Shown here: piece after piece, positions 33,110 to 41,281 of the stretch
Layout: every line of letters begins with the position of its first letter
How positions within the stretch are numbered: position 1 is the stretch's first letter
Assembly: GCF_018598225.1 (NCBI RefSeq)
Contig: NZ_JAHESF010000004.1
Coordinates: forward strand, 1-64,000
DNA length: 64,000 nucleotides
Reading direction: 5' to 3'
From: Chryseosolibacter histidinae
Lineage (GTDB): Bacteria; Bacteroidota; Bacteroidia; Cytophagales; Cyclobacteriaceae
Translations under genes and position numbers: made by a program
The notes under the pieces: generated by a model
The model's database searches: none
The model's input: only the letters and a program-made list of their open reading frames with translations
Told to the model about the DNA's origin: nothing

Positions 33110-33487
33110 ATGAATGAGAACGACATATCTTATAAAATCAGAGGATCGATCTTTAAGGTTTATAACAACCTGGGGCCAGGTCTTTTGGAATCTGTTTATG
33201 AGGCTGCGCTTGCGTTTGAGCTCAAGAAGGAAGGATTGGATGTAAGAACGCAAGTTGCTTTGCCAGCTATGTATGAAAATACGCAGCTGGATCTGGGATT
33301 TCGGATCGATATTCTGGTAAATGACTTGGTGATCATTGAAGTAAAGTCAATTGAAAAACTGCTTGATGTTCATCACAAACAGGTTTTGACTTATTTGCGC
33401 CTGGCAGACAAAAAGCTTGGGATACTTGTAAATTTTAACACCGATAAAATTTCCAAATCAATCATTCGCAAGGTGAATGGACTATAA
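33110..33487 (+). CDS. GxxExxY protein, inserted between A2M and pbpC
   Basis: GxxExxY family (PD-(D/E)XK-like fold): NNLGPGLLESVYEAALAFEL carries the Gly-x-x-Glu-x-x-Tyr motif, and later FRIDILVNDLVIIEVKSIEKL has the D-x(n)-E-x-K core of a nuclease-like fold, both intact. Length 125 is full for the family. Function is not established; members are scattered through Bacteroidota, often bracketed by short repeats. Here it is flanked by ~32-bp inverted repeats and separates two genes that are adjacent in other bacteria, so it looks like a mobile passenger. The end overlaps the pbpC start by 11 bases. Confidence 0.85.
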   Translation: MNENDISYKIRGSIFKVYNNLGPGLLESVYEAALAFELKKEGLDVRTQVALPAMYENTQLDLGFRIDILVNDLVIIEVKSIEKLLDVHHKQVLTYLRLADKKLGILVNFNTDKISKSIIRKVNGL

Positions 33488-35864
33488 ATATTTATCTGCG
33501 AAAATCCGCGAAATCTGCGGGAAACGGACGCTACTTGCATTCGTGACCGTGTCGTTGCTGATCATCTACTGGTTTTCCCTTCCCTCAACACTTTTTGAAG
33601 AACCCTACTCCACCGTGCTGGAGTCATCGGATGGCGAGCTGCTGAGTGCGTCTATTGCGAAAGATGGGCAGTGGCGGTTTCCCGCAGGTGATACGGTGCC
33701 GGATAAGTTTGCGGAAGCGCTTATTCTGTTTGAGGATAAACGCTTTTACAGCCATCCCGGTGTAGACCTGCTTTCATTGGGCAGAGCCCTGCGTCAGAAC
33801 ATCAGCGAGGGCAAAGTTGTGAGTGGTGGCAGCACGCTGAGCATGCAGGTGATCCGGTTATCGCGCAAAGGCAAATCGCGTTCGTTGTTTCAGAAAACCA
33901 TTGAGCTTGTGTTGGCCACACGGCTCGAAATTCGTTATTCAAAGGCAGAGATCCTTTCACTATATGCTGCCCATGCACCGTTTGGAGGCAACGTGGTGGG
34001 TCTCGAAGCTGCCTGTTGGCGTTACTTCGGCATTGATGCTGCCAACCTCTCGTGGGCGGAGGCAGCGCTGCTGGCCGTGCTGCCGAATTCACCAGCCATG
34101 ATCCATCCCGGAAAGAACAGGGAACAGTTGAAAGCCAAGCGCGACCGGTTGCTCGACAAGCTGCGCGATGCGGGAAAGATCGATGCGTTCACCTGCGCTC
34201 TTGCAAAGGAGGAGCCTGTTCCTGAGCAACCGCATGTTCTGCCAAGGCTGGCCCGTCACCTGCTTGCACGCATGGCCCGGGAAGGTTTCGCGCAGCAAAA
34301 GATCACTTCAACACTCAATCAACATCTGCAGCGCAGGGTTGAGCAGATCGTGCGCGATCACCACGAGCGCCTGAAGGCCAACCAGATCTTTAACGCCGCC
34401 GTGCTGGTGCTGGAAGTGAAGACCGGCCATGTGCTGGCGTATGCGGGCAATGTTGACTCGGAAAATGGATTGCATGGCGGCGACGTTGACATCATCGCCT
34501 CGCCAAGAAGCACAGGCAGCATTCTCAAGCCCTTTCTGTATGCGGCCATGCTGCACGAAGGAAAAATACTCCCACGCACGTTATTGCCCGATGTTCCCGT
34601 ACAGATCAACGGGTTTGCTCCCAAAAATTTTTCGAAGGAATACGATGGCGCCGTAGCTGCAGACAAGGCGCTCATCAGGTCATTGAATGTGCCCGCCGTA
34701 CACATGCTCCGCGATTACCGGTACGAGAAGTTCCACCGGTTGTTGAAAGATGCCGGCATGACCACACTTGCACGGCCCGCAGACCACTATGGACTTTCGC
34801 TGATCCTCGGTGGCGCAGAGGGAACCTTGTGGGATATTACCGGAATGTATGCTTCGATGGCGCGAACGCTGAACAACTATTTTGAACATCCCGGCAGGAA
34901 CCGCTACAACCGGAGCGATTTTCATGCGCCTGTCTATTTTACCGGTCCGCCTCGCGACGATGCATCTCTCGAAAATGGCTCATGGCTGAATGCGGGCTCC
35001 ATCTACCTCACCTTCGAGGCGTTGAAAGAAGTTTACCGGCCCGGTGAAGAAACGGGGTGGAGGTATTTCAATAACGCGAAACAGATCGCCTGGAAGACCG
35101 GCACCAGCTTTGGCCACCGCGATGGCTGGGCTGTTGGTGTAACTCCCGATTATGCTGTGGGCGTTTGGGCCGGCAACGCAGATGGCGAAGGACGGCCAGG
35201 ACTCACGGGCACTGAAGCTGCGGCACCGCTGATGTTCGATATCTTTTCACAGCTCGACGCGGGCGCGTGGTTTCACCAACCGAAAGCAGAAATGCAACAG
35301 ATCGTAACCTGCAAAAAAAGCGGCTACCGCGTTTCACCTTATTGTGATGAGCGTGATACGATATGGGTTACGAGTGAGAGCCTCAATACGAAGGCCTGCC
35401 CGTATCATAAAATGGTGCACCTTACCGCCGATATGAAATTCCAGGTGCACAGCGAGTGTGTGCCACTGAACAAAATGACACACACCACGTGGTTTGCCCT
35501 TCCACCCGTGCAGGAGTACTATTTTAAATCGAGAAATCTTTCTTACCGCTCCCTTCCACCTTTTCGGGCAGATTGTCAGTCGTCTTCACTGCTGGCCGGA
35601 ATGGATATGATCTATCCGAAGCCCGATGCCCGCATTTTTATTCCACGCGATATTGACGGCAACCCGGGGAGCTCGGTGTTTGAACTCGCACACAGAAATC
35701 CCAATACGTTGGTTTACTGGCATCTTGATGGCGAATATATTGGCAGCACCAAACGCATCCATCACCTGGCCCTTAATCCCCCGGAAGGGAAACATGTTCT
35801 CACTGTAGTAGATGAGCACGGCGAAGCATTGGAGCGCCGTTTTGAGGTGATTTCAAAGATGTGA
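33477..35864 (+). CDS. pbpC: Penicillin-binding protein 1C
   Basis: Peptidoglycan glycosyltransferase-like enzyme. After a membrane helix (about 19-36, LLAFVTVSLLIIYWFSL) comes the GT51 domain with EDKRFYSHPGVD and GGSTLSMQVIRLSRKGKSRS. The transpeptidase domain follows with the SxxK motif TGSILKP (Ser348, Lys351), SLNVPAVH (SxN) and WKTGTSFGHRDGW (KTG), and then a C-terminal BiPBP_C domain. Length 795 matches E. coli PbpC (770). The first 18 residues (MDYKYLSAKIREICGKRT) include codons of the right inverted repeat, so the N-terminus was apparently rebuilt by the inserted element. Pairs functionally with the alpha-2-macroglobulin upstream. Confidence 0.93.
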   Translation: MDYKYLSAKIREICGKRTLLAFVTVSLLIIYWFSLPSTLFEEPYSTVLESSDGELLSASIAKDGQWRFPAGDTVPDKFAEALILFEDKRFYSHPGVDLLSLGRALRQNISEGKVVSGGSTLSMQVIRLSRKGKSRSLFQKTIELVLATRLEIRYSKAEILSLYAAHAPFGGNVVGLEAACWRYFGIDAANLSWAEAALLAVLPNSPAMIHPGKNREQLKAKRDRLLDKLRDAGKIDAFTCALAKEEPVPEQPHVLPRLARHLLARMAREGFAQQKITSTLNQHLQRRVEQIVRDHHERLKANQIFNAAVLVLEVKTGHVLAYAGNVDSENGLHGGDVDIIASPRSTGSILKPFLYAAMLHEGKILPRTLLPDVPVQINGFAPKNFSKEYDGAVAADKALIRSLNVPAVHMLRDYRYEKFHRLLKDAGMTTLARPADHYGLSLILGGAEGTLWDITGMYASMARTLNNYFEHPGRNRYNRSDFHAPVYFTGPPRDDASLENGSWLNAGSIYLTFEALKEVYRPGEETGWRYFNNAKQIAWKTGTSFGHRDGWAVGVTPDYAVGVWAGNADGEGRPGLTGTEAAAPLMFDIFSQLDAGAWFHQPKAEMQQIVTCKKSGYRVSPYCDERDTIWVTSESLNTKACPYHKMVHLTADMKFQVHSECVPLNKMTHTTWFALPPVQEYYFKSRNLSYRSLPPFRADCQSSSLLAGMDMIYPKPDARIFIPRDIDGNPGSSVFELAHRNPNTLVYWHLDGEYIGSTKRIHHLALNPPEGKHVLTVVDEHGEALERRFEVISKM
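33492..33524. repeat. Right inverted repeat inside pbpC reading frame
   Basis: TTATCTGCGAAAATCCGCG and on to GCGGGAAA, the reverse complement (about 25 of 32) of the left repeat at 33069-33100. It is translated in the pbpC frame as LSAKIREICGK, so the repeat provides part of the coding sequence. Confidence 0.7.
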
Positions 35865-35918
35865 TGAGATATAAATTTCGATTTTTATAATTCTTTAGTA
35901 AATTTCCTCGGGTTAAGC

Positions 35919-35938
35919 ATCAGAAATCTGATTTTTTT
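35919..35938 (+). terminator. Candidate terminator after pbpC
   Basis: ATCAG-AAAT-CTGAT followed by TTTTTT (35933-35938): a short 5-bp stem with a good T tract, 55 bases after the pbpC stop. Weak stem, so moderate confidence. Confidence 0.5.
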
Positions 35939-36234
35939 AAATAGCTGGCTTTTTTCACCTGAAACTTAACTCTGTCTGGTAACTTTAGCCCGGTTATCCG
36001 CATATAGGACTATCATTGAAAATTTTGCGCAGCTTTAGGGGAGTATCTCCTGTGCCGTGCTAAAGATATAGATTCCGGTGCGTAGGAGCCGGGAAGGTTT
36101 TTGCAAAGAAAAGTAACTTAGAAGCCGCGTATTTCGTTTGTGAGATTTCCGGGCAAACTGAGATGGTTATTTAAAGGTTTTTGGCAGGAATTGTCTATTG
36201 ATCTACTGAAAATAGAGCATTCACGTTTTCTTTT
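35939..36234. other. Gene-less intergenic stretch with possible RNA structure
   Basis: No ORF of note. It contains a nested hairpin: CTTTAG (36033-36038) with CTAAAG (36060-36065), holding GGAG-TAT-CTCC inside. A second small hairpin, CCGG ... CCGG, lies near 36075-36092. It could be a long 5' leader of the SPOR-OmpA gene or a small RNA; I recognise no known riboswitch or RNA family in it. Confidence 0.35.
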
Positions 36235-37434
36235 ATGAATTTAAGGATCATTGTCTTTGGGATCTTCGTTGCGTTATGCAGTGTGCCATCATTAGCCCAG
36301 CAAAGCACATATTACGTTGTGATCGGTGTTTTTAAGGTTGAGGAAAATGCGCAACGGTTCATGGAATACGCCCACACCGTCAATGTTCCGGCTACCTACG
36401 CTCTCAATCCCCTCCACAATCATTATTATGTCTATGTGCGGTCTACCGCCAATAAAGGAAGCGCTTACGACATTCTGAAAAGAATGCAGGAGGAGGGTTT
36501 CCTCGATGCCTGGGTCTTCAAGGGCGGGCTCGGCCAGTCGGCACAGTTCAGCTCCGAGCATACAGAGATCGCCGAAGCCGAAAAGCCCGCAACAAATCTA
36601 TCCCCGACTACAACGATCACAGAAAACGGAACACCTCCTGTTGACCAGCCGGATACAAATACCAATGGACAGCAGGTAGCAGCCACTGATCCTGCAACTG
36701 CTACAACAACCCCTGTTGAAAAAGTTAAGCCCGCGGGAAAACCGTTCATGTTCAAGCTGATCAATGGCAGCAACGGGAAGGATGTGATGGGCCAGGTGCA
36801 TGTACTTGAATCTGACAGGACCAATAAATATCAGGGATACAATGGCAATGAAACAGTATACCTCACGGCCCCCAACAACAAAGGAGGCCGTTGGTATGTG
36901 ACTTGCCAGGTGATCGGTTTCCAGCCCATCGGAACTGTTTTCGTTTACGCTAATGCGGAAAAAACCTACAAAGCCGCGGCTGAACAAGATATTGTGATAC
37001 CCCTTGAGCTTACCAGGGTGAGGAAAGGCGACTACATTGAAATGGATAATGTGAAGTTCTTCGAGAACTCGAATATCTTCAAACCTGAGTCGTCACGCGA
37101 GCTGGACGAGCTGGTAGCCATGATGGTTGAAGATCCTGACTACAAGATCAAGCTGCACGGCCACACCAACGGCGAGCAGGATCGTGAGATCGTTTCACTT
37201 ACCGAAGGCCAGGATTTTTTTGCCCTCGATCCGGCCAACCAACGCGCCAACGGAAGTGCCAAGACGCTGTCTACGCTCAGGGCAGAATCTGTGAAGAATT
37301 ACCTCATCAGCAAAGGGGTTGAGGGCTCAAGAATATCTGTTCGCGGCGAGGGTGGCACACAACCCATCTTCGATCCCCGAGGCGGTGCCGCATCCAATAA
37401 CGACCGTGTTGAAGTGGAGATCACCAAGCACTAG
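36235..37434 (+). CDS. Outer-envelope protein with SPOR and OmpA-like domains
   Basis: Signal peptide (MNLRIIVFGIFVALCSVPSLAQ), then a SPOR-like domain (about 24-95: TYYVVIGVFKVEENAQRFME, HNHYYVYVRSTANKGSAYDIL). A Thr/Pro-rich linker (about 115-165) leads to a small beta domain and a C-terminal OmpA-like peptidoglycan-binding domain from about 275 (VKFFENSNIFKPESSRELDEL, KIKLHGHTNG, LSTLRAESVKNYLISKGVEGSRISVRGEG, NDRVEVEI). The OmpA domain has an insertion of some 25 residues after HGHTNGE. Both domain types bind peptidoglycan (SPOR binds denuded glycan), so the protein probably tethers or monitors the wall. It is alone on the plus strand. Confidence 0.82.
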   Translation: MNLRIIVFGIFVALCSVPSLAQQSTYYVVIGVFKVEENAQRFMEYAHTVNVPATYALNPLHNHYYVYVRSTANKGSAYDILKRMQEEGFLDAWVFKGGLGQSAQFSSEHTEIAEAEKPATNLSPTTTITENGTPPVDQPDTNTNGQQVAATDPATATTTPVEKVKPAGKPFMFKLINGSNGKDVMGQVHVLESDRTNKYQGYNGNETVYLTAPNNKGGRWYVTCQVIGFQPIGTVFVYANAEKTYKAAAEQDIVIPLELTRVRKGDYIEMDNVKFFENSNIFKPESSRELDELVAMMVEDPDYKIKLHGHTNGEQDREIVSLTEGQDFFALDPANQRANGSAKTLSTLRAESVKNYLISKGVEGSRISVRGEGGTQPIFDPRGGAASNNDRVEVEITKH

Positions 37435-37569
37435 TTGACAATTGACAAAAAGGCAATTGACAATAGGTGGTCAATGCTTTCGGATGTTATCCTAACAGCT
37501 TGAATTGAAAAAGAATCTTGATGTTCGGGTCGATCCGTTGTCAACTGTTCTCTTGTCAACTGTCAACTC
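37434..37569. repeat. TTGACAATTGACAA / TTGTCAACTGTCAAC word array
   Basis: Between the convergent SPOR-OmpA and TPR-sensor genes: TTGACAATTGACAA and CAATTGACAA on the left (37434-37461) and TTGTCAACTG and TTGTCAACTGTCAACTC on the right (37540-37569). The halves are reverse-complementary in word content. The array resembles the one at 13089-13232 and slightly overlaps the end of the sensor gene. Confidence 0.65.
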
Positions 37570-39050
37570 TTTTCCGGCACTATCGCTCCTTCCAAATTCC
37601 TGCTTACCTGCCTGATGATGGCATCCAGCTGCTCGCCACATGTTTTCAGATGACGGAGAATGTCTTCTCTTTCTTCGGGCGTTGCTTGTTGCAACAGGTT
37701 GAGAAGGCCCAGGATGCTGGCCACCGGTGCTCTTAGTTTGTGCGCGTTGATAAAAGTGTATTCTGCAAGACGCTGGTTCTGGATGAGCAGCTGCGAGGTT
37801 CGTTCATCGATGCGGGCTTCAAGATTCTTGTTGAGTCCCTGGAGCTCTTCGTTGAGCTTCAGCAGCGCTACGGCCTGCATTTCAATGGCTTCTTTCTGCA
37901 GTGAGATCTTTTTGCGCTGCAGGTGAAGGAACCACGCCAATATACCTGCCAGTACCAACCCGAAGGTGATGGCGGCAAGGGTTACCCGCTGTGCGCGCAG
38001 CTGCGAATCTTTCAACTCCTTCTCTGACCGCAGCTGTTGATTTTCCTGATCGCGCGATTCGGTTTCATAGATGGTTTGCAGCCGTGCGATCTGCTCCGCT
38101 TTCAGAAGATTGTAAACACTGTCTTTCAGCAGGTTGTGGCGCGAGAGATAATACAGCGCCCGGTTGTAGTTGCCACGCAGCGAATCAAGTCGTGAGAACC
38201 GCAGATAATTGTTTACCTGCAGATCGGCAACCTTGATGTGGCTGGCGAGCTGCACGGCTTTTACAAGGTACTGCTCCGCTTCATCATACTGCTGTTGCTC
38301 GCGGTAGATCTCCGCCATGTCCTGGTATGTCTGGATCAGGGCACGGAGCTCTCCCAGCTGTGTCCATATCTTTTCGGCGTGGTTGTAAAAATCGAGCGCC
38401 TTCCGGTAATTCTTTTCTTTTCGCTGAATGGCGCCGAGACTCCAGTAATTGTATGCGATCACTTTTGTGTTGCCCTGCCGCCAGGCAAGATCCATCGACT
38501 GGCTGATGTATTTTTTTGCTTCATCAGCTTTGTTCAGCAGGATGTACAGCTCTCCAATATTGTATAACGTCAGGGGATGGGTTGCTGAATCGCGCCTCAT
38601 GAGCTCCTGCGATCTCAGCAGGTAGCTCAGCGCCTTGTCGTAGTCTTCCAGCTTCTTGTATATTTCAGCAATGTTGTTGTAGGTTTGTCCCAGTCCGATG
38701 CTGTCGTGAATGGATTGATATTGTCGCGCTGCCAGCAAGTAATAATTTTGCGCGAACTCATAAACGCCTTCATACCAATACGCATTTCCGGTGACGGTCA
38801 GCGCGCGCGCATAGCCCCTGGTATATTTTATCTTCGGCGCGAGCGCAAGGGCCTGCGCGGTGATGAGCCTGGTGATGTTGGGGTTCACTTTCAGGTAGTC
38901 TGTAGCGGCAAGGTTCAGCGTGTTGATGTAGTTGCTGTCTTGCGGGAGGTTGCTCAGTTTCTGCCGCAGGCTGTCGGGCAAATGCTGCTGGCCCGCCAGT
39001 TGATAAACCGGCAGGCACAATGCCAAACATGAAAGGAACCTGATGATCAT
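37563..39050 (-). CDS. TPR sensor protein with DHp-like domain but no ATPase
   Basis: Periplasmic/sensor protein with signal peptide (MIIRFLSCLALCLPVYQLAGQ) and about six tetratricopeptide repeats (residues 70-310, e.g. GLGQTYNNIAEIYKKLEDYDKALSYL). A single membrane helix follows (VTLAAITFGLVLAGILAWFLHL, about 355-376), then a coiled coil and a histidine-kinase dimerisation-like region: YTFINAHKLRAPVASILGLLNLL (His in AHKLRAP, as in SHDLRAP). The protein ends about 60 residues later with no HATPase domain: no N, G1 or G2 boxes are seen. So it could be phosphorylated or dimerise with a partner kinase rather than act alone. Function is inferred. Confidence 0.75.
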   Translation of the reverse strand: MIIRFLSCLALCLPVYQLAGQQHLPDSLRQKLSNLPQDSNYINTLNLAATDYLKVNPNITRLITAQALALAPKIKYTRGYARALTVTGNAYWYEGVYEFAQNYYLLAARQYQSIHDSIGLGQTYNNIAEIYKKLEDYDKALSYLLRSQELMRRDSATHPLTLYNIGELYILLNKADEAKKYISQSMDLAWRQGNTKVIAYNYWSLGAIQRKEKNYRKALDFYNHAEKIWTQLGELRALIQTYQDMAEIYREQQQYDEAEQYLVKAVQLASHIKVADLQVNNYLRFSRLDSLRGNYNRALYYLSRHNLLKDSVYNLLKAEQIARLQTIYETESRDQENQQLRSEKELKDSQLRAQRVTLAAITFGLVLAGILAWFLHLQRKKISLQKEAIEMQAVALLKLNEELQGLNKNLEARIDERTSQLLIQNQRLAEYTFINAHKLRAPVASILGLLNLLQQATPEEREDILRHLKTCGEQLDAIIRQVSRNLEGAIVPEKS

Positions 39051-39094
39051 TTTTTTTATTTCGCATCGCGGCAGCGGAGGCCGGGAGTGCAGCG

Positions 39095-40465
39095 TTAGCT
39101 GGTCATTGCCTTGAGCACATCGTGCTGGGTGATAATGTGCACTTTTTCGTCCGGGTCGCGTACGAGCACGGCTTTGTTATCTTTATTCAGCAGGGAAGAG
39201 AGCACGTCGAGGGTACTGTCAGGCGCAATGAAGAGCATAGGCTTATCCATCACGTCGCCCACATGCTTGTGCTGGAGCTGCGGATCCTGTATGATCTTCT
39301 CGAGGATGCTGGATGAACTGATGCTGCCTACAAAATGACCGTTGTCAGTAACAGGGATCTGGTCGATGCCTTCGCGGTTGAACGTGAGGATGGCATCGCT
39401 TACTTTGGCTGATTTGTTTACGGTGATGAGGCTATCCTTACCGTTGCGCTGGCTGATAATATCCCGCGCGGTGCCGTAAGAACGTGTTTCGAGGAAGCCG
39501 TGGTCTTTCATCCACTGATCGTTGTAAACCTTGGCGAGATAACGCGTGCCGTGGTCAGGCAGAAGAATGACCATCACATCGTTCTTTTTCAGGTTTGCCT
39601 GCGCATACTCCAGCGCGCCATGCACGGCTGAGCCGCTCGACCATCCTACAAACAGGCCTTCTTCACGTGAAAGCTTCCTGGCCATAATGGCCCCGTCTTT
39701 ATCAGTTACCTTGATAAACTGGTCTATCACATCGAAGTCGACGTTCTTGGGAAGAATGTCTTCGCCAAAACCTTCTGTGAGATAAGGATAGATCTCGTTC
39801 TCGTCGAAAATGCCCGTCTCCTTGTATTTTTTGAATACCGATCCGTACGTATCGATGCCTACAGCAATAAGCGAAGGGTTTTTTTCCTTCAGGAACTTCG
39901 CTGTTCCGCACATGGAGCCCCCGGTTCCTACCGTGGCAACATAATGTGTGAGGTTTCCACCGGTTTGTTTCCAGATCTCAGGACCTGTTGTTTCATAGTG
40001 CGCCTGGGCATTGGAGGGATTATCGTACTGGTTGGGATATATCGAGTTCGGGATTTCCTGGTTAAGCTTGCGGGCGACAGAATAATATGAGCGCGGATCA
40101 TCAGGAGCTACGTTCGTAGGACATACGATCACCTCGGCACCCACTGCCTTCAGAATGTTGATCTTTTCCTGCGACTGCTTATCGGCCATCGTGAAAATGC
40201 ACTTGTAACCTTTGGCCACAGCTGTCAGCGCCAGTCCCATGCCGGTATTTCCCGAGGTGCCTTCTATGATAGTGCCACCGGGTTTTAATTTACCGGCCTT
40301 TTCAGCATCCTCGATCATTTTCAGGGCCATCCGGTCCTTGGTAGAGTTTCCGGGATTAAAATATTCAACCTTTGCAAGCACGGTACCGGGGATACCTTTG
40401 AAAAGCTTGTTCAGCTTCACCATGGGTGTATTCCCTATCGTTTCAACTATCGAATTGTAGATCAT
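39095..40465 (-). CDS. Cystathionine beta-synthase-like PLP enzyme with CBS pair
   Basis: Fold-type II PLP enzyme plus regulatory module. N-terminal IGNTPMVKLNKL, the PLP lysine in NPGNSTKDRMA, GTSGNTGMGLAL (substrate/phosphate loop) and VATVGTGGSMCGTAKFLK (PLP phosphate) match cysteine synthase/CBS. Residues about 340-456 are two CBS motifs (DSLITVNKSAKVSDAILTFNREGIDQIPVTD; DKPMLFIAPDSTLDVLSSLLN). It most likely makes cystathionine from serine and homocysteine, or acts as an O-acetylserine sulfhydrylase; the CBS pair favours the first. Length 456 is typical. The heme-binding N-terminal domain of the human enzyme is absent. Confidence 0.88.
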   Translation of the reverse strand: MIYNSIVETIGNTPMVKLNKLFKGIPGTVLAKVEYFNPGNSTKDRMALKMIEDAEKAGKLKPGGTIIEGTSGNTGMGLALTAVAKGYKCIFTMADKQSQEKINILKAVGAEVIVCPTNVAPDDPRSYYSVARKLNQEIPNSIYPNQYDNPSNAQAHYETTGPEIWKQTGGNLTHYVATVGTGGSMCGTAKFLKEKNPSLIAVGIDTYGSVFKKYKETGIFDENEIYPYLTEGFGEDILPKNVDFDVIDQFIKVTDKDGAIMARKLSREEGLFVGWSSGSAVHGALEYAQANLKKNDVMVILLPDHGTRYLAKVYNDQWMKDHGFLETRSYGTARDIISQRNGKDSLITVNKSAKVSDAILTFNREGIDQIPVTDNGHFVGSISSSSILEKIIQDPQLQHKHVGDVMDKPMLFIAPDSTLDVLSSLLNKDNKAVLVRDPDEKVHIITQHDVLKAMTS

Positions 40466-40473
40466 GAACCTTG

Positions 40474-40487
40474 GTAATTGGAATTAC
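40474..40487. promoter_or_regulatory. GTAATT-GG-AATTAC dyad upstream of the cystathionine gene
   Basis: A 14-bp dyad (two 6-base arms, two-base spacer) starting 9 bases before the start codon of the CBS-like gene. It could be an operator or a chance AT-rich dyad; low confidence. Confidence 0.3.
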
Positions 40488-40675
40488 AAAAATACAAAAA
40501 ACCAATATGACGATTATCAACTAAAAATGTAGGAATTCTAATCATTAAAATATCGATCACATTTATGATGAAAAGTGATCTATTTGCTGCTCTTCCGCCA
40601 GTTTTTTCACCATTCTGCTTTTTTAAACGTTATATTGGTATTGCGAAATGATCACTAACATAATAAAGCTCTCTT

Positions 40676-40909
40676 GTGAATAATTACCGCCGTATGTTTT
40701 TAAAGAGGTACAAACTGTCTGAAACCCCATTTATAGACGGTTTCCTCTATGTTCTCGGCCTGGGCCGCTCTCCGTTTGCAGACGCTGTCGAAGCCATTAA
40801 AAATTCTACCCCTGAGGATGACCTGCAACAGGATTTCGAAGCTATCGCCGGAGATTTTAACCGGGTATTTCAGCAAGAAGTGACGCTGCTCGATGGCAAA
40901 AACAAATAA
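40676..40909 (+). CDS. Small hypothetical protein upstream of DUF2335
   Basis: A 77-residue ORF with a GTG start (an ATG at 40694 would give 71 residues). N-terminal hydrophobic-basic segment (MFLKRYKLSETPFIDGFLYVLGLG), then an acidic helical C-terminus (TPEDDLQQDFEAIAGDFNRVFQQEV). It overlaps the DUF2335 gene start by 17 bases, so the two are likely translationally coupled. Not a family I recognise. Confidence 0.5.
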   Translation: MNNYRRMFLKRYKLSETPFIDGFLYVLGLGRSPFADAVEAIKNSTPEDDLQQDFEAIAGDFNRVFQQEVTLLDGKNK

Positions 40910-41267
40910 TCCTTTAAACAGGCAACTTATATCCTTCCAGACAGCGAGACTTTACAAAGGTCCTCTACCACCTCCTGAAACGTTAGCACAGTACGAGCAG
41001 ATCCAGCATGGATTTGCCTCAAGAATCATCGCTATTGCTGAACAGGAGTCGAGCCATAGGAGATCTGTAGGTAAAAAAATGGTATGGATGGATTTTACGC
41101 TGTCTATCGTTGGAATGTTTTTTGGCTTTATTGCCATTGGTGGCGTGTTGTTCCTGTGCTATTATGCTTTTAGCCTCGGATTTGGTACGCAGGCTGCGGG
41201 TATCGCATCAGTTGTATTGACCGGTGTGGGCAGCGTTTTTTTGTGGAGGCGAAACAAAAGCAAATAG
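40893..41267 (+). CDS. DUF2335-like membrane protein
   Basis: The N-terminal half matches DUF2335: YKGPLPPPETLAQYEQIQHGFASRIIAIAEQESSHRR is the family signature. The C-terminal half has two membrane helices (WMDFTLSIVGMFFGFIAIGGVLFLCYYA and GTQAAGIASVVLTGVGSVFLW). Function is unknown. At 124 residues it is a typical small member. It follows the 77-residue ORF, and ends convergent with pyrB across 14 bases. Confidence 0.72.
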   Translation: MAKTNNPLNRQLISFQTARLYKGPLPPPETLAQYEQIQHGFASRIIAIAEQESSHRRSVGKKMVWMDFTLSIVGMFFGFIAIGGVLFLCYYAFSLGFGTQAAGIASVVLTGVGSVFLWRRNKSK

Positions 41268-41281
41268 ACGAACAGAAACCA

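Noticed and set aside
33110-33487. GxxExxY gene as part of a retron or diversity-generating element
   Set aside because: No reverse transcriptase, variable repeat or ncRNA-like sequence is nearby; only the flanking inverted repeats are seen.
36158-36175. CTGAGA motif resembling part of a TPP riboswitch
   Set aside because: The remaining THI-box segments are missing and the downstream gene is not a thiamine gene.
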